This document shows positions 8,651-18,274 of a DNA stretch of 64,000 bases, piece by piece (the first letter of the stretch is position 1; each line of letters opens with the position of its first letter). The stretch covers positions 186,001-250,000 of the forward strand of contig DASXUG010000012.1 of assembly GCA_036504995.1 (NCBI GenBank). The letters run 5' to 3'. The DNA is from DASXUG01 sp036504995. GTDB lineage: Bacteria > Pseudomonadota > Gammaproteobacteria > Burkholderiales > Methylophilaceae. The translations under genes were made by a program, and so were the position numbers. The notes below the pieces were generated by a model. That model was given only the letters and a program-made list of their open reading frames with translations, did not search any database and was not told the DNA's origin.

Positions 8651-8849
8651 AAAATGGATTCCCGTTTTCACTGGAATGACGCAGTTTGGGAAGTTTTAGA
8701 TTTAAAGTTTTAACGATGCTACTTGTTCTGTTTTTTTAATTTTAATAGTTGATTTTATTACAATCTTTGAACCTAAAATTAAATTTCCCTCCATCAAAAA
8801 ACCTGCCCCCTTCACCACCGTCATTCCCGTGAAAACGGGAATCCATTTT
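8651..8849. repeat. REPIN-like pair of 31-bp inverted repeats
   Basis: Copy 1 (8651-8681, reading AAAATGGATTCCCG then TTTTCACTGGAATGACG) and copy 2 (8819-8849) are inverted relative to each other and differ at a single base. Each is itself palindromic around the ATTCCC...GGGAAT core. The 137 bases between them are AT-rich and non-coding. The ATTCCC-N8-GGGAAT core is the same type as the widespread REP/dRS3-like elements of beta- and gammaproteobacteria. Confidence 0.85.
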
Positions 8850-8909
8850 GACCTTGAGTTTTCATGCATCGATCACACAAAAATTGGGCTTACTCTTAAT
8901 CATAGTTAA

Positions 8910-11690
8910 CTAATGAGCCCCTTCCCAATCACCCCCCACCCCAACTTCTGCCAATAACGGCACATCCAACTTCGCCACCCCTTGCATCAACTCAGGCAAC
9001 TTTACTTTCACCAACGCTAACTCGCCATCTGGCACCTCTAGCACCAACTCATCGTGCACTTGCATAATCAGTTTGGTTTGTAGCTTTTCTTCTCTTAGCC
9101 ATTTATCTACAGCAATCATGGCAAGTTTAATTAAATCTGCCGCGGTGCCTTGCATGGGGGCGTTGATGGCGGCGCGTTCTGCGCCGTTGCGGCGTTGCAC
9201 ATTAGGACTATTGATTTCTGGCACCCATAATCTGCGGCCAAAATAGGTTTCGACATAGCCTTTTTGCTTGGCTTCTGCACGCGTGTTTTCCATATACGCT
9301 TTAACGCCTGGGTAGCGCGCAAAATAGCGCTCGATATAGTTGGCAGCGGCACCACGCTCGATATTAAGGTTTTGCGCGAGGCCGAAGGCGCTCATGCCGT
9401 AAATCAAGCCGAAATTAATGACTTTAGCGTAGCGGCGCTGTTCGTTATCAACAGCGCTACGTTCTACACCGAATATTTCGGCGGCCGTGGCGCGGTGGAT
9501 GTCTTCGTTATTGGCGAAGGCTTGCAACATGCCTTCATCTTTTGACAGATGTGCCATAATACGTAACTCGATTTGTGAGTAATCGGCAGAAACAATGTGT
9601 GAACCTTGTGGTGCTATAAACGCCTCACGAATACGGCGACCCTCTTGTGTTCTCACTGGGATATTCTGCAAGTTAGGGTCGCTACTTGCCAATCTGCCGG
9701 TAATCGCCACCGCTTGGTTATAGCTGGTGTGCACGCGCCCTGTTTGTGGGTTAATCATTTTGGGCAGTTTGTCGGTGTAGGTAGATTTAAGCTTGGCTAA
9801 ACCGCGATACTCCAGCAACACCTTGGGCAAAGGGTGATCAAGCGCAAGCTCTTGTAGCACATCTTCATCGGTACTCGGGGCGCCACTGGGCGTTTTTTTG
9901 GTGGGCTTAATGCCGAGCTTACCGAATAAAATTTCTTGTAGTTGCTTAGGCGAGCCTAAGTTAAATGGCTGGCCTGCCAACGCATAAGCTTGGTTTTCTA
10001 GCGCCACTAATTTCATGCCGATTTCATTGCTTTGGCTGTTGAGCATATTGGCGTCTATCAGCACACCGTTGCGTTCGATGGTGTACAAACACTCCATCGA
10101 GGGCATTTCAATTTGGCTGTAAATGAAATTGAGCTTTTCATCTTTGGCTACTTGCGGGTAGAGATTTTCATGCAACTGCAGGGTGATGTCAGCATCTTCT
10201 GCTGCGTATTCGCTAGCGGTTTCTACCGTCACCTGATTGAAACTGACCTGTTTGGCGCCTTTACCAGCCACTTGCTCAAAACTGATGGTTTGTAGACCTA
10301 AATGGCGCATGGCAAGATCATCCATACCGTGGCTACGATGACTTTCTAATACATAAGATTGCAGCAAGGTATCATGCGCGATGCCGTTTAAAGCAACTCC
10401 ATGATTAGCCAGTATGTGTTTATCGTACTTTAAATTTTGACCGACTTTTTTAATGTTGGTGCTTTCTAAAATCGGTTTAATTTTAGCCAAGGTTTCCGCA
10501 AATGGTAATTGCACGGGCGCATCAAAATAATCATGTGTAAGCGGCAAATAAGCAGCCTCACCCGATTTTACCGAGAATGACATGCCGACTAGTTTGGCGG
10601 TCATGGGATCTAAGCTGGTGGTTTCGGTATCAAAGCAAAATAGTTCGGCTTGGCTGAGTTTGTTGAGCCACACCTCTAACTCAGCAGCAGTGAGTATGGT
10701 TTTGTAATCACGTGTAGTGTTAACCGTGGCCGCGAATAAATCAGTCGTTGCCTGCGTCATTTGTTGCCTAGTTGCATCTGAGACTGGCGTTTTTGCGACA
10801 CCCGCAGGTGTGGGGCCATTTTCAGGCATATTATCCAACTCACGCTTCCAGCTTTTAAACTCAAAACGGTCAAAAAGCTCTGCTAATTTTGCTTTATCGG
10901 GCGCCTGCTGTATCAACTCATCAAAATGCTCACGAATACCCACATCGCAACGAATCGTAATCAGTTCACGTGCGGTAGGTAGCCAATCAAGTGCTGCACG
11001 CAGATTCTCGCCTACTTTGCCAGTGACACTGTCTGCGTTAGCGACAATATTATCGAGCGAGCCATATTGCTCTAACCATTTAACAGCGGTTTTCGGGCCA
11101 ACTTTTTCTACGCCAGGCACATTGTCTGAGGTGTCACCGACTAGCACCAAGTAATCAATCATGCGATTGGGAGGCACGCCAAACTTAGCAGTAACGCCTG
11201 CAATATCCAGCACATCGTCTGTCTTGCGAAAAGCATCGCGCATGGTGTTAACCACAGTAATATGCTCATTTACCAATTGTGAAATGTCTTTATCGCCCGT
11301 AGAAATAATCGTTTTAATCCCTTGGTTTTCAGCCTGCTTGGCGAGCGCGCCGATGACGTCATCCGCCTCAACGCCTTCTTCGATAATCAACGGCCAGCCC
11401 ATGGCGCGAATAGTTTCAAATAGTGGCTCGATTTGCATGCGCAACTCATCTGGCATACTGGCGCGGTTGGCTTTGTACTGCGGATAAATGTCATCTCGAA
11501 AGGTTTTGCCTTTGGCATCAAACACACACGCGCTATAATCTGCAGGATAATCTTTATGCAAGCGACGTAGCATATTGAGCACGCCCTGAATCGCCCCTGT
11601 CGGTTCATTGGCGCTGTTGCGTAAATCGGGCATCGCGTGAAAGGCGCGGTAAAGATAGCTTGAACCGTCAACCAAAAGTAATGTTTTCAT
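8910..11690 (-). CDS. polA: DNA polymerase I
   Basis: A 926-residue three-domain repair and Okazaki-maturation polymerase. Residues 1 to about 290 are the 5'-3' flap exonuclease (LLVDGSSYLYRAFHA, TGDKDISQLV, VGDTSDNVPGV). Residues about 330-520 are the 3'-5' proofreading domain, in which the DTE motif near 354-356 is intact, so proofreading should be active. The remainder is the polymerase, with DYSQIELRIMAHLS (motif A), RRYAKVINFGLIYGMSAFG (motif B) and VHDELVLEV (motif C). The ATG at 11690 is preferred to the one four codons upstream because it has GGA at a proper distance. It is divergent from the LOG gene with 71 bases between. Confidence 0.97.
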   Translation of the reverse strand: MKTLLLVDGSSYLYRAFHAMPDLRNSANEPTGAIQGVLNMLRRLHKDYPADYSACVFDAKGKTFRDDIYPQYKANRASMPDELRMQIEPLFETIRAMGWPLIIEEGVEADDVIGALAKQAENQGIKTIISTGDKDISQLVNEHITVVNTMRDAFRKTDDVLDIAGVTAKFGVPPNRMIDYLVLVGDTSDNVPGVEKVGPKTAVKWLEQYGSLDNIVANADSVTGKVGENLRAALDWLPTARELITIRCDVGIREHFDELIQQAPDKAKLAELFDRFEFKSWKRELDNMPENGPTPAGVAKTPVSDATRQQMTQATTDLFAATVNTTRDYKTILTAAELEVWLNKLSQAELFCFDTETTSLDPMTAKLVGMSFSVKSGEAAYLPLTHDYFDAPVQLPFAETLAKIKPILESTNIKKVGQNLKYDKHILANHGVALNGIAHDTLLQSYVLESHRSHGMDDLAMRHLGLQTISFEQVAGKGAKQVSFNQVTVETASEYAAEDADITLQLHENLYPQVAKDEKLNFIYSQIEMPSMECLYTIERNGVLIDANMLNSQSNEIGMKLVALENQAYALAGQPFNLGSPKQLQEILFGKLGIKPTKKTPSGAPSTDEDVLQELALDHPLPKVLLEYRGLAKLKSTYTDKLPKMINPQTGRVHTSYNQAVAITGRLASSDPNLQNIPVRTQEGRRIREAFIAPQGSHIVSADYSQIELRIMAHLSKDEGMLQAFANNEDIHRATAAEIFGVERSAVDNEQRRYAKVINFGLIYGMSAFGLAQNLNIERGAAANYIERYFARYPGVKAYMENTRAEAKQKGYVETYFGRRLWVPEINSPNVQRRNGAERAAINAPMQGTAADLIKLAMIAVDKWLREEKLQTKLIMQVHDELVLEVPDGELALVKVKLPELMQGVAKLDVPLLAEVGVGGDWEGAH

Positions 11691-11761
11691 GTCAGAATCC
11701 ATTTATTGCAAAAAACGTTAAAAATAATTAGCACTCACCAATAAAACTAAGGCGTTAAATC

Positions 11762-12490
11762 ATGGCAGTTAAGCACAAAATACCAAGAATTGTTGATCCT
11801 GATCTGATCGACAAAAGTCATTCAGCCCGTGAATCATGGCATGCATTTGAGATTATGGCAGAGTTTGTCGATGCCACCGAACATCTCAAACAAATCACGC
11901 CTGCGGTTTCGATATTCGGCAGTGCGCGCACCAAGCCAGATCATCCGTATTATAAGCAAACAGAAGAAATCGCCAGATTGCTTTCAGATGCAGGTTTTAG
12001 CGTGATCTCAGGCGGTGGCCCTGGCATTATGGAGGCCGCCAACAAAGGCGCATTTGCAGGAAAATCCCCCAGCATTGGCCTAAATATTGAGCTACCGCAT
12101 GAACAGTCGGGCAACCCTTATCAAGATATTAGCCAAAACTTTAAGCATTTTTTCATGCGCAAGGTGATGTTTGTGAAATATGCCTCCGCCTATGTAGTAA
12201 TGCCAGGCGGCTTTGGTACGCTCGATGAGTTAATGGAGGCGGTTACGCTCATCCAAACTGGAAAATCACGCAAAATCCCCATTATTTTAGTGGGTAGCCA
12301 ATTCTGGGGTGGCTTAGTGGCATGGATACAGCAGACGCTGGTGGGCGAGGCGATGGTATCACCAAGCGATATGGATTTAATTCAAGTAATCGACGAGCCA
12401 GCGAAAATAGTCGAGGCCATATTTAAACATTACGAAACACGTGGTTTTGAGCTATCCCCTAGGGAACGCCAAATCCAACTTTATTTGTGA
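11762..12490 (+). CDS. LOG-family (TIGR00730) nucleotide 5'-monophosphate nucleosidase
   Basis: A 242-residue protein with the lysine-decarboxylase-like Rossmann fold of the LOG/YgdH/PpnN group. The FGSARTKPDHPYY opening, SGGGPGIMEAANKGA and the catalytic PGGFGTLDELMEA motif (PGGxGTxxE) are complete. Family members hydrolyse nucleoside monophosphates (including cytokinin-type substrates) to base and ribose phosphate; old annotations as lysine decarboxylase are wrong. It starts with ATG at 11762 and shares its promoter region with polA. Confidence 0.9.
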   Translation: MAVKHKIPRIVDPDLIDKSHSARESWHAFEIMAEFVDATEHLKQITPAVSIFGSARTKPDHPYYKQTEEIARLLSDAGFSVISGGGPGIMEAANKGAFAGKSPSIGLNIELPHEQSGNPYQDISQNFKHFFMRKVMFVKYASAYVVMPGGFGTLDELMEAVTLIQTGKSRKIPIILVGSQFWGGLVAWIQQTLVGEAMVSPSDMDLIQVIDEPAKIVEAIFKHYETRGFELSPRERQIQLYL

Positions 12491-12581
12491 TTATGGCGAT
12501 ATTGCGTGCGAATCTGCTCAGCGCGGATGCTCGCTTTTTGTTAGAATCTAATCTTGGCACATGTGAAAATTTGAGGTTTAT

Positions 12582-12929
12582 ATGAAGATTATCCGTAACA
12601 TCCTGTTGGCCGCATTGTTATTGCCGTTGGTGACATTAGCGGCAGACAAAGCCCCAGTATTAGAACCTCTACCAGAAGCATTGCCACCACCCACTGGAAA
12701 AGATTTAGACAAAGAGCAAAAAGAAGAACCTGAAGTCACGACCACTAAAAAAGGCGAAGACAAAGTCGAAGAATACCGTATGCACGGTCAGTTATATATG
12801 ATGAAAATCACACCACCCCATGGTAAATCTTATTACTTGTATAAAGAAGATCAAGAAGGTGCGTGGGAGCGTTTTGATGGTGCGGCGCCGCCGATCTCAG
12901 TGCCGAAATGGATTTTATTTCGATTCTAA
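12582..12929 (+). CDS. DUF2782-family periplasmic protein
   Basis: A 115-residue protein with an N-terminal signal peptide (MKIIRNILLAALLLPLVTLAA, cleavage near residue 21), an acidic/proline-rich segment, and a C-terminal domain (EEYRMHGQLYMMKITPPHGKSYYLYKEDQEG) that matches the DUF2782 family common in beta- and gammaproteobacteria. Function unknown. It precedes thrB with a strong terminator in between, so it is probably its own transcription unit. DUF2782 genes are often found next to polA and thrB, as here. Confidence 0.82.
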   Translation: MKIIRNILLAALLLPLVTLAADKAPVLEPLPEALPPPTGKDLDKEQKEEPEVTTTKKGEDKVEEYRMHGQLYMMKITPPHGKSYYLYKEDQEGAWERFDGAAPPISVPKWILFRF

Positions 12930-12940
12930 ATGTTGATGTT

Positions 12941-12966
12941 GAGAGGGGTAACGACCTCTCTTTTTT
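12941..12966 (+). terminator. Rho-independent terminator after the DUF2782 gene
   Basis: GAGAGG (12941-12946) pairs with CCTCTC (12955-12960) across an eight-base loop and is followed directly by six T residues. It lies 12 bases after the stop codon and just before the thrB start. Confidence 0.88.
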
Positions 12967-12979
12967 ATGTTGAGTTTTT

Positions 12980-13942
12980 ATGTCTGTATTTACCACGGTT
13001 TCCTTTGAGCAATTGCAACAATGGCTAACAGCCTACCCGCTGGGTGAGCTATTAGAACTTAAGGGCATCGCTGCAGGCATCACCAATACCAATTACTTTG
13101 TTACCACGAGCACTGGTCGCTATGTACTCACGATTTTTGAAGAGCACGCAGCGGACGAGTTGCCTTACTACCTCGATTTAATGTCACATCTGGCGGATAA
13201 CGGTGTGCCTTGTCCACATCCTGTGGCAAACTTGCACGGTGACACACTCGGCGAACTCAATCAAAAACCAGCAGCTTTAGTCACGTGTCTGACTGGCCGC
13301 GATCTGACGTCGCCTACACCCGCACAATGCGCCGAGGTTGGCCATGTACTAGCGAAAATGCACTTAGCAGGCGCCAGCTTTAAAGGGCAAGGTCGCAACA
13401 CGCGAGATGCCGCTTGGCGACATGAGACCGCAGATAAGGTACTACCAAAGCTATCTGCTGAAGAAGAGCAACTGCTGGCAGCAACGCTTAATTTTCAAGA
13501 AAACTTCAATGCCCAAGCCTTACCAAAAGGCTTGATACACGCTGATTTATTCCGCGACAACGTATTGTTTGATGGCGATAAAGTAGGCGGTTTAATTGAT
13601 TTTTACTACGCCTGCCACGACGCGCTGCTTTACGATATTGCAATCACCGTCAACGATTGGTGTACCGCTGAAGATGGCAGTCTAGATGAGGCACGTGCAC
13701 AATCATTGTTACAAGCGTATCATCAATTGCGACCCTTCAATGCGGCCGAAAATATAGCTTGGGCGGGCATGCTGCAAATTGCCGCTTTGCGCTTTTGGTT
13801 ATCAAGACTGAATGATTTCCACTTTCCACAAGCTGGCGAATTAACGCATGCAAAAGACCCGCGTTATTTTGAACAAATATTAAAAATGCGCCAAAAGTAT
13901 CCGCAAACGTTAAGCGCAATGCACATCGATACAACGCATTAA
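12980..13942 (+). CDS. thrB: Homoserine kinase (aminoglycoside-phosphotransferase fold)
   Basis: A 320-residue kinase that phosphorylates homoserine in threonine biosynthesis. It is the choline-kinase/APH-fold ThrB found in beta- and many alpha- and gammaproteobacteria, not the GHMP-fold enzyme of E. coli. Visible signatures are the N-terminal GIAAGITNTNYFVTT nucleotide loop, the catalytic LIHADLFRDNVLFDG segment (HxDxxxxN) and LIDFYYA, equivalent to the metal-binding DFxxA. Close to polA, the usual betaproteobacterial position. Confidence 0.94.
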   Translation: MSVFTTVSFEQLQQWLTAYPLGELLELKGIAAGITNTNYFVTTSTGRYVLTIFEEHAADELPYYLDLMSHLADNGVPCPHPVANLHGDTLGELNQKPAALVTCLTGRDLTSPTPAQCAEVGHVLAKMHLAGASFKGQGRNTRDAAWRHETADKVLPKLSAEEEQLLAATLNFQENFNAQALPKGLIHADLFRDNVLFDGDKVGGLIDFYYACHDALLYDIAITVNDWCTAEDGSLDEARAQSLLQAYHQLRPFNAAENIAWAGMLQIAALRFWLSRLNDFHFPQAGELTHAKDPRYFEQILKMRQKYPQTLSAMHIDTTH

Positions 13943-13980
13943 ATTATGGTACTAAACTAAAGTATTAATTGGGGAAAATT

Positions 13981-14745
13981 ATGGAAAACACTACTTCAAC
14001 AGCAAGGCACGTACCAGCAAGCCACGGCTGGCAATGGATAAAAACAGGCTTCAATTTATTCAAAAGTAATCCTGGCATGTGGATGGTGCTATTTATCGTT
14101 TACTTCATCATCGCTTGCGTGATGTCCATCGTTCCATTTATCGGTCAAGTCGCGCTGAATCTAATCGCTCCAGTATTTCTGGCTGGTTTTATGATGGGCT
14201 GCCGTGCCTTAGACAATAAACAAGACCTAGAAATCAATCACCTGTTCGCAGCCTTTAAATCTCACGCGACACCACTGATTACCGTTGGTGGCACGTATTT
14301 GGTCGGTATTATTGCAGTCGTTGGTGTGGTGTTGCTACTCGGCGTTGATCAGGATGCCTTGAAACATGCTGGTGATGCTGAAAACATGCCTGATGAGGCA
14401 AAACTTGCACTCATGACCAGCCTGCTGAAACCTTTAATGATTATTCTATTGCTGCTCATCCCCATGATGATGGCTTATTGGTTTGCCCCAGCATTGGTTG
14501 TATTCAAAAATCTCAGCGCTATCGAAGCCATGAAGGTAAGTTTCCAAGCTTGCTTTCTCAACTTAACCCCATTCCTTGTCTACGGTTTGGTTGCTATGCT
14601 GTTGCTGATGCTAGCATCTATCCCCTTCGGCTTGGGCTTGCTGGTGATGGTACCTGTCATGATGGCTTCAATCTATGCAAGTTACCAAGATATTTTAGAA
14701 CCATCTCTAAGCACAGACAGCAACACCGGCATTCAGAAGTTGTAA
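13981..14745 (+). CDS. BPSS1780-family inner membrane protein
   Basis: A 254-residue integral membrane protein with about five to six hydrophobic segments (GMWMVLFIVYFIIACVMSIV, FLAGFMMGCRAL, LVGIIAVVGVVLLLGV, PLMIILLLLIPMMMAYWFAP, LVYGLVAMLLLMLASIPFG). The opening ARHVPASHGWQWIKTGFNLFKSNPGMW is characteristic of the betaproteobacterial BPSS1780 family of unknown function. The ATG at 13981 follows a TTGGGGAAAA ribosome site; an upstream TTG at 13969 is less likely. It lies 38 bases behind thrB and may be co-transcribed. Confidence 0.82.
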   Translation: MENTTSTARHVPASHGWQWIKTGFNLFKSNPGMWMVLFIVYFIIACVMSIVPFIGQVALNLIAPVFLAGFMMGCRALDNKQDLEINHLFAAFKSHATPLITVGGTYLVGIIAVVGVVLLLGVDQDALKHAGDAENMPDEAKLALMTSLLKPLMIILLLLIPMMMAYWFAPALVVFKNLSAIEAMKVSFQACFLNLTPFLVYGLVAMLLLMLASIPFGLGLLVMVPVMMASIYASYQDILEPSLSTDSNTGIQKL

Positions 14746-14751
14746 TAAATT

Positions 14752-15789
14752 TTAGTTGAGAAACCTTTTCATTTGCATAAAAGGTTTTTCAACTAAATTG
14801 CAGCTTACAAACCCCATCAAAATAGCGAAAGCCAGCGCATAAGCGGTTAATACCCAAGGTGAAATCTGAGGGTTATGTCTGATCATCAAAATCTGAAACG
14901 GCCATGCATACAGATAAACGCCGTAAGAAACATCATTAGTGCGTCCAATACTGCTTAAAAATGCATTCTTAAAATGAAATGCGAAATTAAACATTAGGTA
15001 AGCACCACACAAGATCAGCACGTGACGCGCGAGGTAACCATGAGTAATCAACAAGCCTAGCAGCACAGCGCAGATAAATGTACGTTGCCTATTATAAGTA
15101 ATCAAATCTCGATACAGATAAAATGCCACGCCGACAAAAAAGGTGGTAAAAAATCTGACGGGGCTGGTGTAAGGGTTTTCGGTCCCAAGTTGCGCGTTAT
15201 AAATCACCACCCACAAGTAGAGAACAAGCATCCCAAGCAGTATCGGAAAAAACACGCGTTTTTTATGCAGCCCTAAATAGGCCAAAATTGGCACACTTAG
15301 GTAACATAAAAACTCCCATTTGATCGTCCATAAAGGGATGTTGAGGGAAATTTTTCCAAATGCGCCGTCCACCCATGGCATATCCAAGATTAAAATCTTG
15401 AATGGGATTTTTAACCAATCTTTCCACGTGTAATCGGAAAACAGCGCCCACCCGCCAGCCAATGGAGCAAAGACAAAAACAGAGATGATGGAGGCCATGG
15501 CAAATGCGGGATAAATCCGCAAGCAGCGCTTAATCAAAAAACTCTTTACCGAGCTAGAGTGATAGTAACTGGCGGCAATTAAGTAACCACTGATGAGGAA
15601 AAAGCCATTGACAGCGGACTCACCAAAATCTAAGGTGCCCGTAATTCTAGTTAAGATTTCACTTGGCCAACCACCCTTTGTTTGCTCAAAAGAGTGCCCC
15701 AGAATCACTAAACTCGCGAATAATAAGCGTAATGCGCCAAAGTTGTTCGCGTCAGCCTTAAAGTCATCACGAGGAAAACTATGCATCAT
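14752..15789 (-). CDS. Acyltransferase-3-family membrane protein
   Basis: A 345-residue, roughly ten-helix membrane protein of the acyltransferase 3 (OafA/NodX) family. It has the N-terminal NFGALRLLFASLVILGHSFEQ segment containing the conserved Arg and the catalytic His, and the FFLISGYL motif. These enzymes O-acetylate surface polysaccharides, peptidoglycan or other exported glycans using cytoplasmic acyl donors. The protein lacks a C-terminal SGNH domain, so it is the short form. The acceptor is unknown and no polysaccharide genes are nearby. It converges on the BPSS1780 gene with only six bases between stops. Confidence 0.87.
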   Translation of the reverse strand: MMHSFPRDDFKADANNFGALRLLFASLVILGHSFEQTKGGWPSEILTRITGTLDFGESAVNGFFLISGYLIAASYYHSSSVKSFLIKRCLRIYPAFAMASIISVFVFAPLAGGWALFSDYTWKDWLKIPFKILILDMPWVDGAFGKISLNIPLWTIKWEFLCYLSVPILAYLGLHKKRVFFPILLGMLVLYLWVVIYNAQLGTENPYTSPVRFFTTFFVGVAFYLYRDLITYNRQRTFICAVLLGLLITHGYLARHVLILCGAYLMFNFAFHFKNAFLSSIGRTNDVSYGVYLYAWPFQILMIRHNPQISPWVLTAYALAFAILMGFVSCNLVEKPFMQMKRFLN

Positions 15790-15908
15790 TTAGCCTAATT
15801 AAGTTGGATTGACCTACCTATCAATGCTATTTAACTCTAATTAAATGTCACTACTATGATCACGAAACTTTGAAAAACCAGACTTTAGAAAACTATACTT
15901 TCTCTAAC

Positions 15909-18095
15909 CTAAACCTTCTCTAATTTAGCATACTCCATCGCCAGCCATTTTAAGCCTTCTCGCCCAAAATTGACTTGCACACGCATATCATTAGCATTCC
16001 CTTCATAGCTCACCACCACACCCTGACCAAACTTAGCATGGGCAACGCTTTGCCCAATTTTCCATGGCATCGCGCTTTTCTGTTCGCTACTTTTATGTTT
16101 ACTCATCACTGCGGGTAGCTCGTTATAATCGCGTCCCATGCTGGGTTTTGCTACAGGCTTGGCGTTGAGATGCTTGAGTAGCTCTTCAGGAATTTCATCT
16201 AAAAAACGTGATGGAATACCGTAGCGCACTTGCCCGTGCAACATACGGCTTTGCGCATGACTTAAGTACAAGCGTTGACGCGCACGCGTTACCGCCACGT
16301 ACATCAAGCGACGTTCTTCTTCTAGACCATTAGCCTCATAGGTGCTTTGCTCGTGGGGGAAGAGGCCTTCCTCTACACCGCTAATAAATACCGCTTGAAA
16401 CTCCAAGCCCTTAGCGGCGTGTACCGTCATTAGCTGTAAAGCATCGCGCCCAGCTTCGGCCTGATGCTCACCAGCCTCCAAACTAGCATGGGTCAAAAAT
16501 TGCGTAAGTAGTGAACCAGCGACTTCGCCATTTTCATCCACATTCGTCACGCCTAAATCTTGGTTCATAAAAGCGGTGGCGGCGGAAACCAGTTCATCCA
16601 AGTTTTCGATGCGATCTGCACCCTCTTTTTCAGTCTGATAAAAGGTTTTCAAGCCAGAAAGGGTCGTTGCAAGCTCGGCAATTTCAGGCAGACTAATACC
16701 GATAGACTCTTCTTGCATTTGCTTAATCAGCGCAACAAACGCGCTGATTTTACCTGCGCTTTGTAAAGCGGCCTGCCACAAGCTACTGTCTTGGCTACGG
16801 GCAACTTCTTGCAATTGCTCCAAACTACGCGCACCAATGCCACGGGCAGGGAAATTAATCACACGCAACAGGGCCGTATCATCATGCGGATTCGTCATCA
16901 AACGCATATAGGCCATGGCATGTTTAATTTCCGCACGTTCAAAAAAGCGCAAACCACCATACACGCGATACGGCATTTGTGCAGCAAACAAAGCTTGTTC
17001 CAGCACACGCGATTGCGCATTTGAACGGTACAACATGGCGATTTGGCTTAACGCTATACCATCACGATGTAGCGACTGAATTTCTTCAACGATAAAATTA
17101 GCTTCGTCTAAATCATTATAGGCTTGGTAAACGCGCACAGGCTCGCCTGCCCCTGCAGATGTCCACAGGTTTTTGCCCAAGCGATTCTTATTGTGCGAAA
17201 TAATGGCATTGGCGGCATCTAAAATATTGCTGTATGAGCGATAGTTTTGCTCTAACTTAACCACATTTTCTACGGCAAAATCTTGCTCAAAATCGCGCAT
17301 ATTGCCCACGCGCGCGCCGCGGAAAGCATAGATAGACTGATCATCGTCACCCACTGCAAATACCGCATTATGCGTACCCGCCAGCAATTTCAGCCATAAA
17401 TATTGCAAGCGATTGGTATCCTGAAACTCATCCACCAGAATATACTGAAAGCGGCTTTGATAATGTTCGCGTATCGCTGGTTCGCGTTGTAAAACCTCAT
17501 AGCAGCGTAACAGCAACTCAGCAAAATCAGCAACGCCTTCACGCTGGCATTGCTTATCATATTCTTCATAAACTTCACGCATTTTGAGCGAATGTGCGTC
17601 ATACGCATCCACCGCATGGGCACGCAAACCTTCTTCTTTGCAGCTATTGATATAGCCCATCACTTGTTTGGGTGGGAATTTTTCATCATCCACTTGCATC
17701 AACTTCATTACGCGTTTGATGGCAGAGAGTTGATCTGCAGTATCTAGAATCTGAAAAGTGGATGGCAACAACGCCTCACGATGATGTGCGCGCAATAAGC
17801 GATTACACAACCCGTGGAAGGTACCTGCCCACATGCCACGCGTGTTAATTGGTAGCATTGCAGAGATGCGCGTCAGCATTTCTTTTGCGGCCTTGTTGGT
17901 AAACGTCACCGATAAAATGCCGTGCGGTGAAGCCTGCCCTGTTTGTATCAGCCAAGCAATGCGTGTCGTCAGCACACGGGTTTTTCCGCTACCAGCCCCC
18001 GCTAAAATAAGTGCGGATTGTCGGGGAAGAGTCACAGCTTCGAGTTGTTTCTCGTTTAAGCCATTCAATAGGTTTTGTGATGGATGTTCTAGCAT
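15909..18095 (-). CDS. uvrD: UvrD/Rep-type superfamily 1A DNA helicase
   Basis: A 728-residue 3'-5' helicase close in length to E. coli UvrD (720). Motifs are in order: LNEKQLEAV (Q motif), AGAGSGKTRVL (Walker A), VDEFQDTNRLQY (Walker B/DEFQDT), GDDDQSIYAFRGA, LEQNYRS, LMTVHAAKGLEF and VAVTRARQRLY. The C-terminal tail ends in the KFGQGVVVSYEG...VNFGREGLKWL module that contacts RNA polymerase and UvrB in UvrD/PcrA. I chose the ATG at 18095; a GTG 21 bases upstream has no support. The role is nucleotide excision and mismatch repair; Rep is the main alternative but the C-terminal module favours UvrD. Confidence 0.93.
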   Translation of the reverse strand: MLEHPSQNLLNGLNEKQLEAVTLPRQSALILAGAGSGKTRVLTTRIAWLIQTGQASPHGILSVTFTNKAAKEMLTRISAMLPINTRGMWAGTFHGLCNRLLRAHHREALLPSTFQILDTADQLSAIKRVMKLMQVDDEKFPPKQVMGYINSCKEEGLRAHAVDAYDAHSLKMREVYEEYDKQCQREGVADFAELLLRCYEVLQREPAIREHYQSRFQYILVDEFQDTNRLQYLWLKLLAGTHNAVFAVGDDDQSIYAFRGARVGNMRDFEQDFAVENVVKLEQNYRSYSNILDAANAIISHNKNRLGKNLWTSAGAGEPVRVYQAYNDLDEANFIVEEIQSLHRDGIALSQIAMLYRSNAQSRVLEQALFAAQMPYRVYGGLRFFERAEIKHAMAYMRLMTNPHDDTALLRVINFPARGIGARSLEQLQEVARSQDSSLWQAALQSAGKISAFVALIKQMQEESIGISLPEIAELATTLSGLKTFYQTEKEGADRIENLDELVSAATAFMNQDLGVTNVDENGEVAGSLLTQFLTHASLEAGEHQAEAGRDALQLMTVHAAKGLEFQAVFISGVEEGLFPHEQSTYEANGLEEERRLMYVAVTRARQRLYLSHAQSRMLHGQVRYGIPSRFLDEIPEELLKHLNAKPVAKPSMGRDYNELPAVMSKHKSSEQKSAMPWKIGQSVAHAKFGQGVVVSYEGNANDMRVQVNFGREGLKWLAMEYAKLEKV

Positions 18096-18243
18096 GGGTA
18101 GATTATCGCAGGTCACGTAAGTTTATAGAAGTAACTTCGTTAAATGCCTCTAGCTAAGAATTAAAAAAACCAATTAAATCAATCAGTTTTATTTAAATTG
18201 AAAACGGATAGGGAATAAACTAAGAAAAGTACGTTTATTTGTG

Positions 18244-18272
18244 GGAACTAAAATAAATAAGGCCGTGTCATA
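18244..18272 (+). promoter_or_regulatory. Possible extracytoplasmic-stress (ECF) type promoter for the sRNA
   Basis: GGAACT at 18244-18249 followed, 17 bases on, by GTCATA at 18267-18272 resembles the GGAAC / GTC pattern of many ECF (RpoE-like) promoters, placing a start near 18278, just before the first hairpin of the RNA candidate. A weak AT-rich sigma70 promoter in the same place cannot be excluded. Confidence 0.4.
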
Positions 18273-18274
18273 AT

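Noticed and set aside
8651..8849. CRISPR-type repeats
   Set aside because: Only two copies, in inverted orientation and themselves palindromic, with no spacer series or cas genes.
10717..11154. 145-codon plus-strand ORF inside polA
   Set aside because: Antisense shadow of a well-conserved gene; Ser/Ala-rich composition without motifs.
11762..12490. Lysine decarboxylase
   Set aside because: The PGGxGTxxE motif marks the LOG/PpnN nucleosidase group; the decarboxylase label is a historical misannotation.
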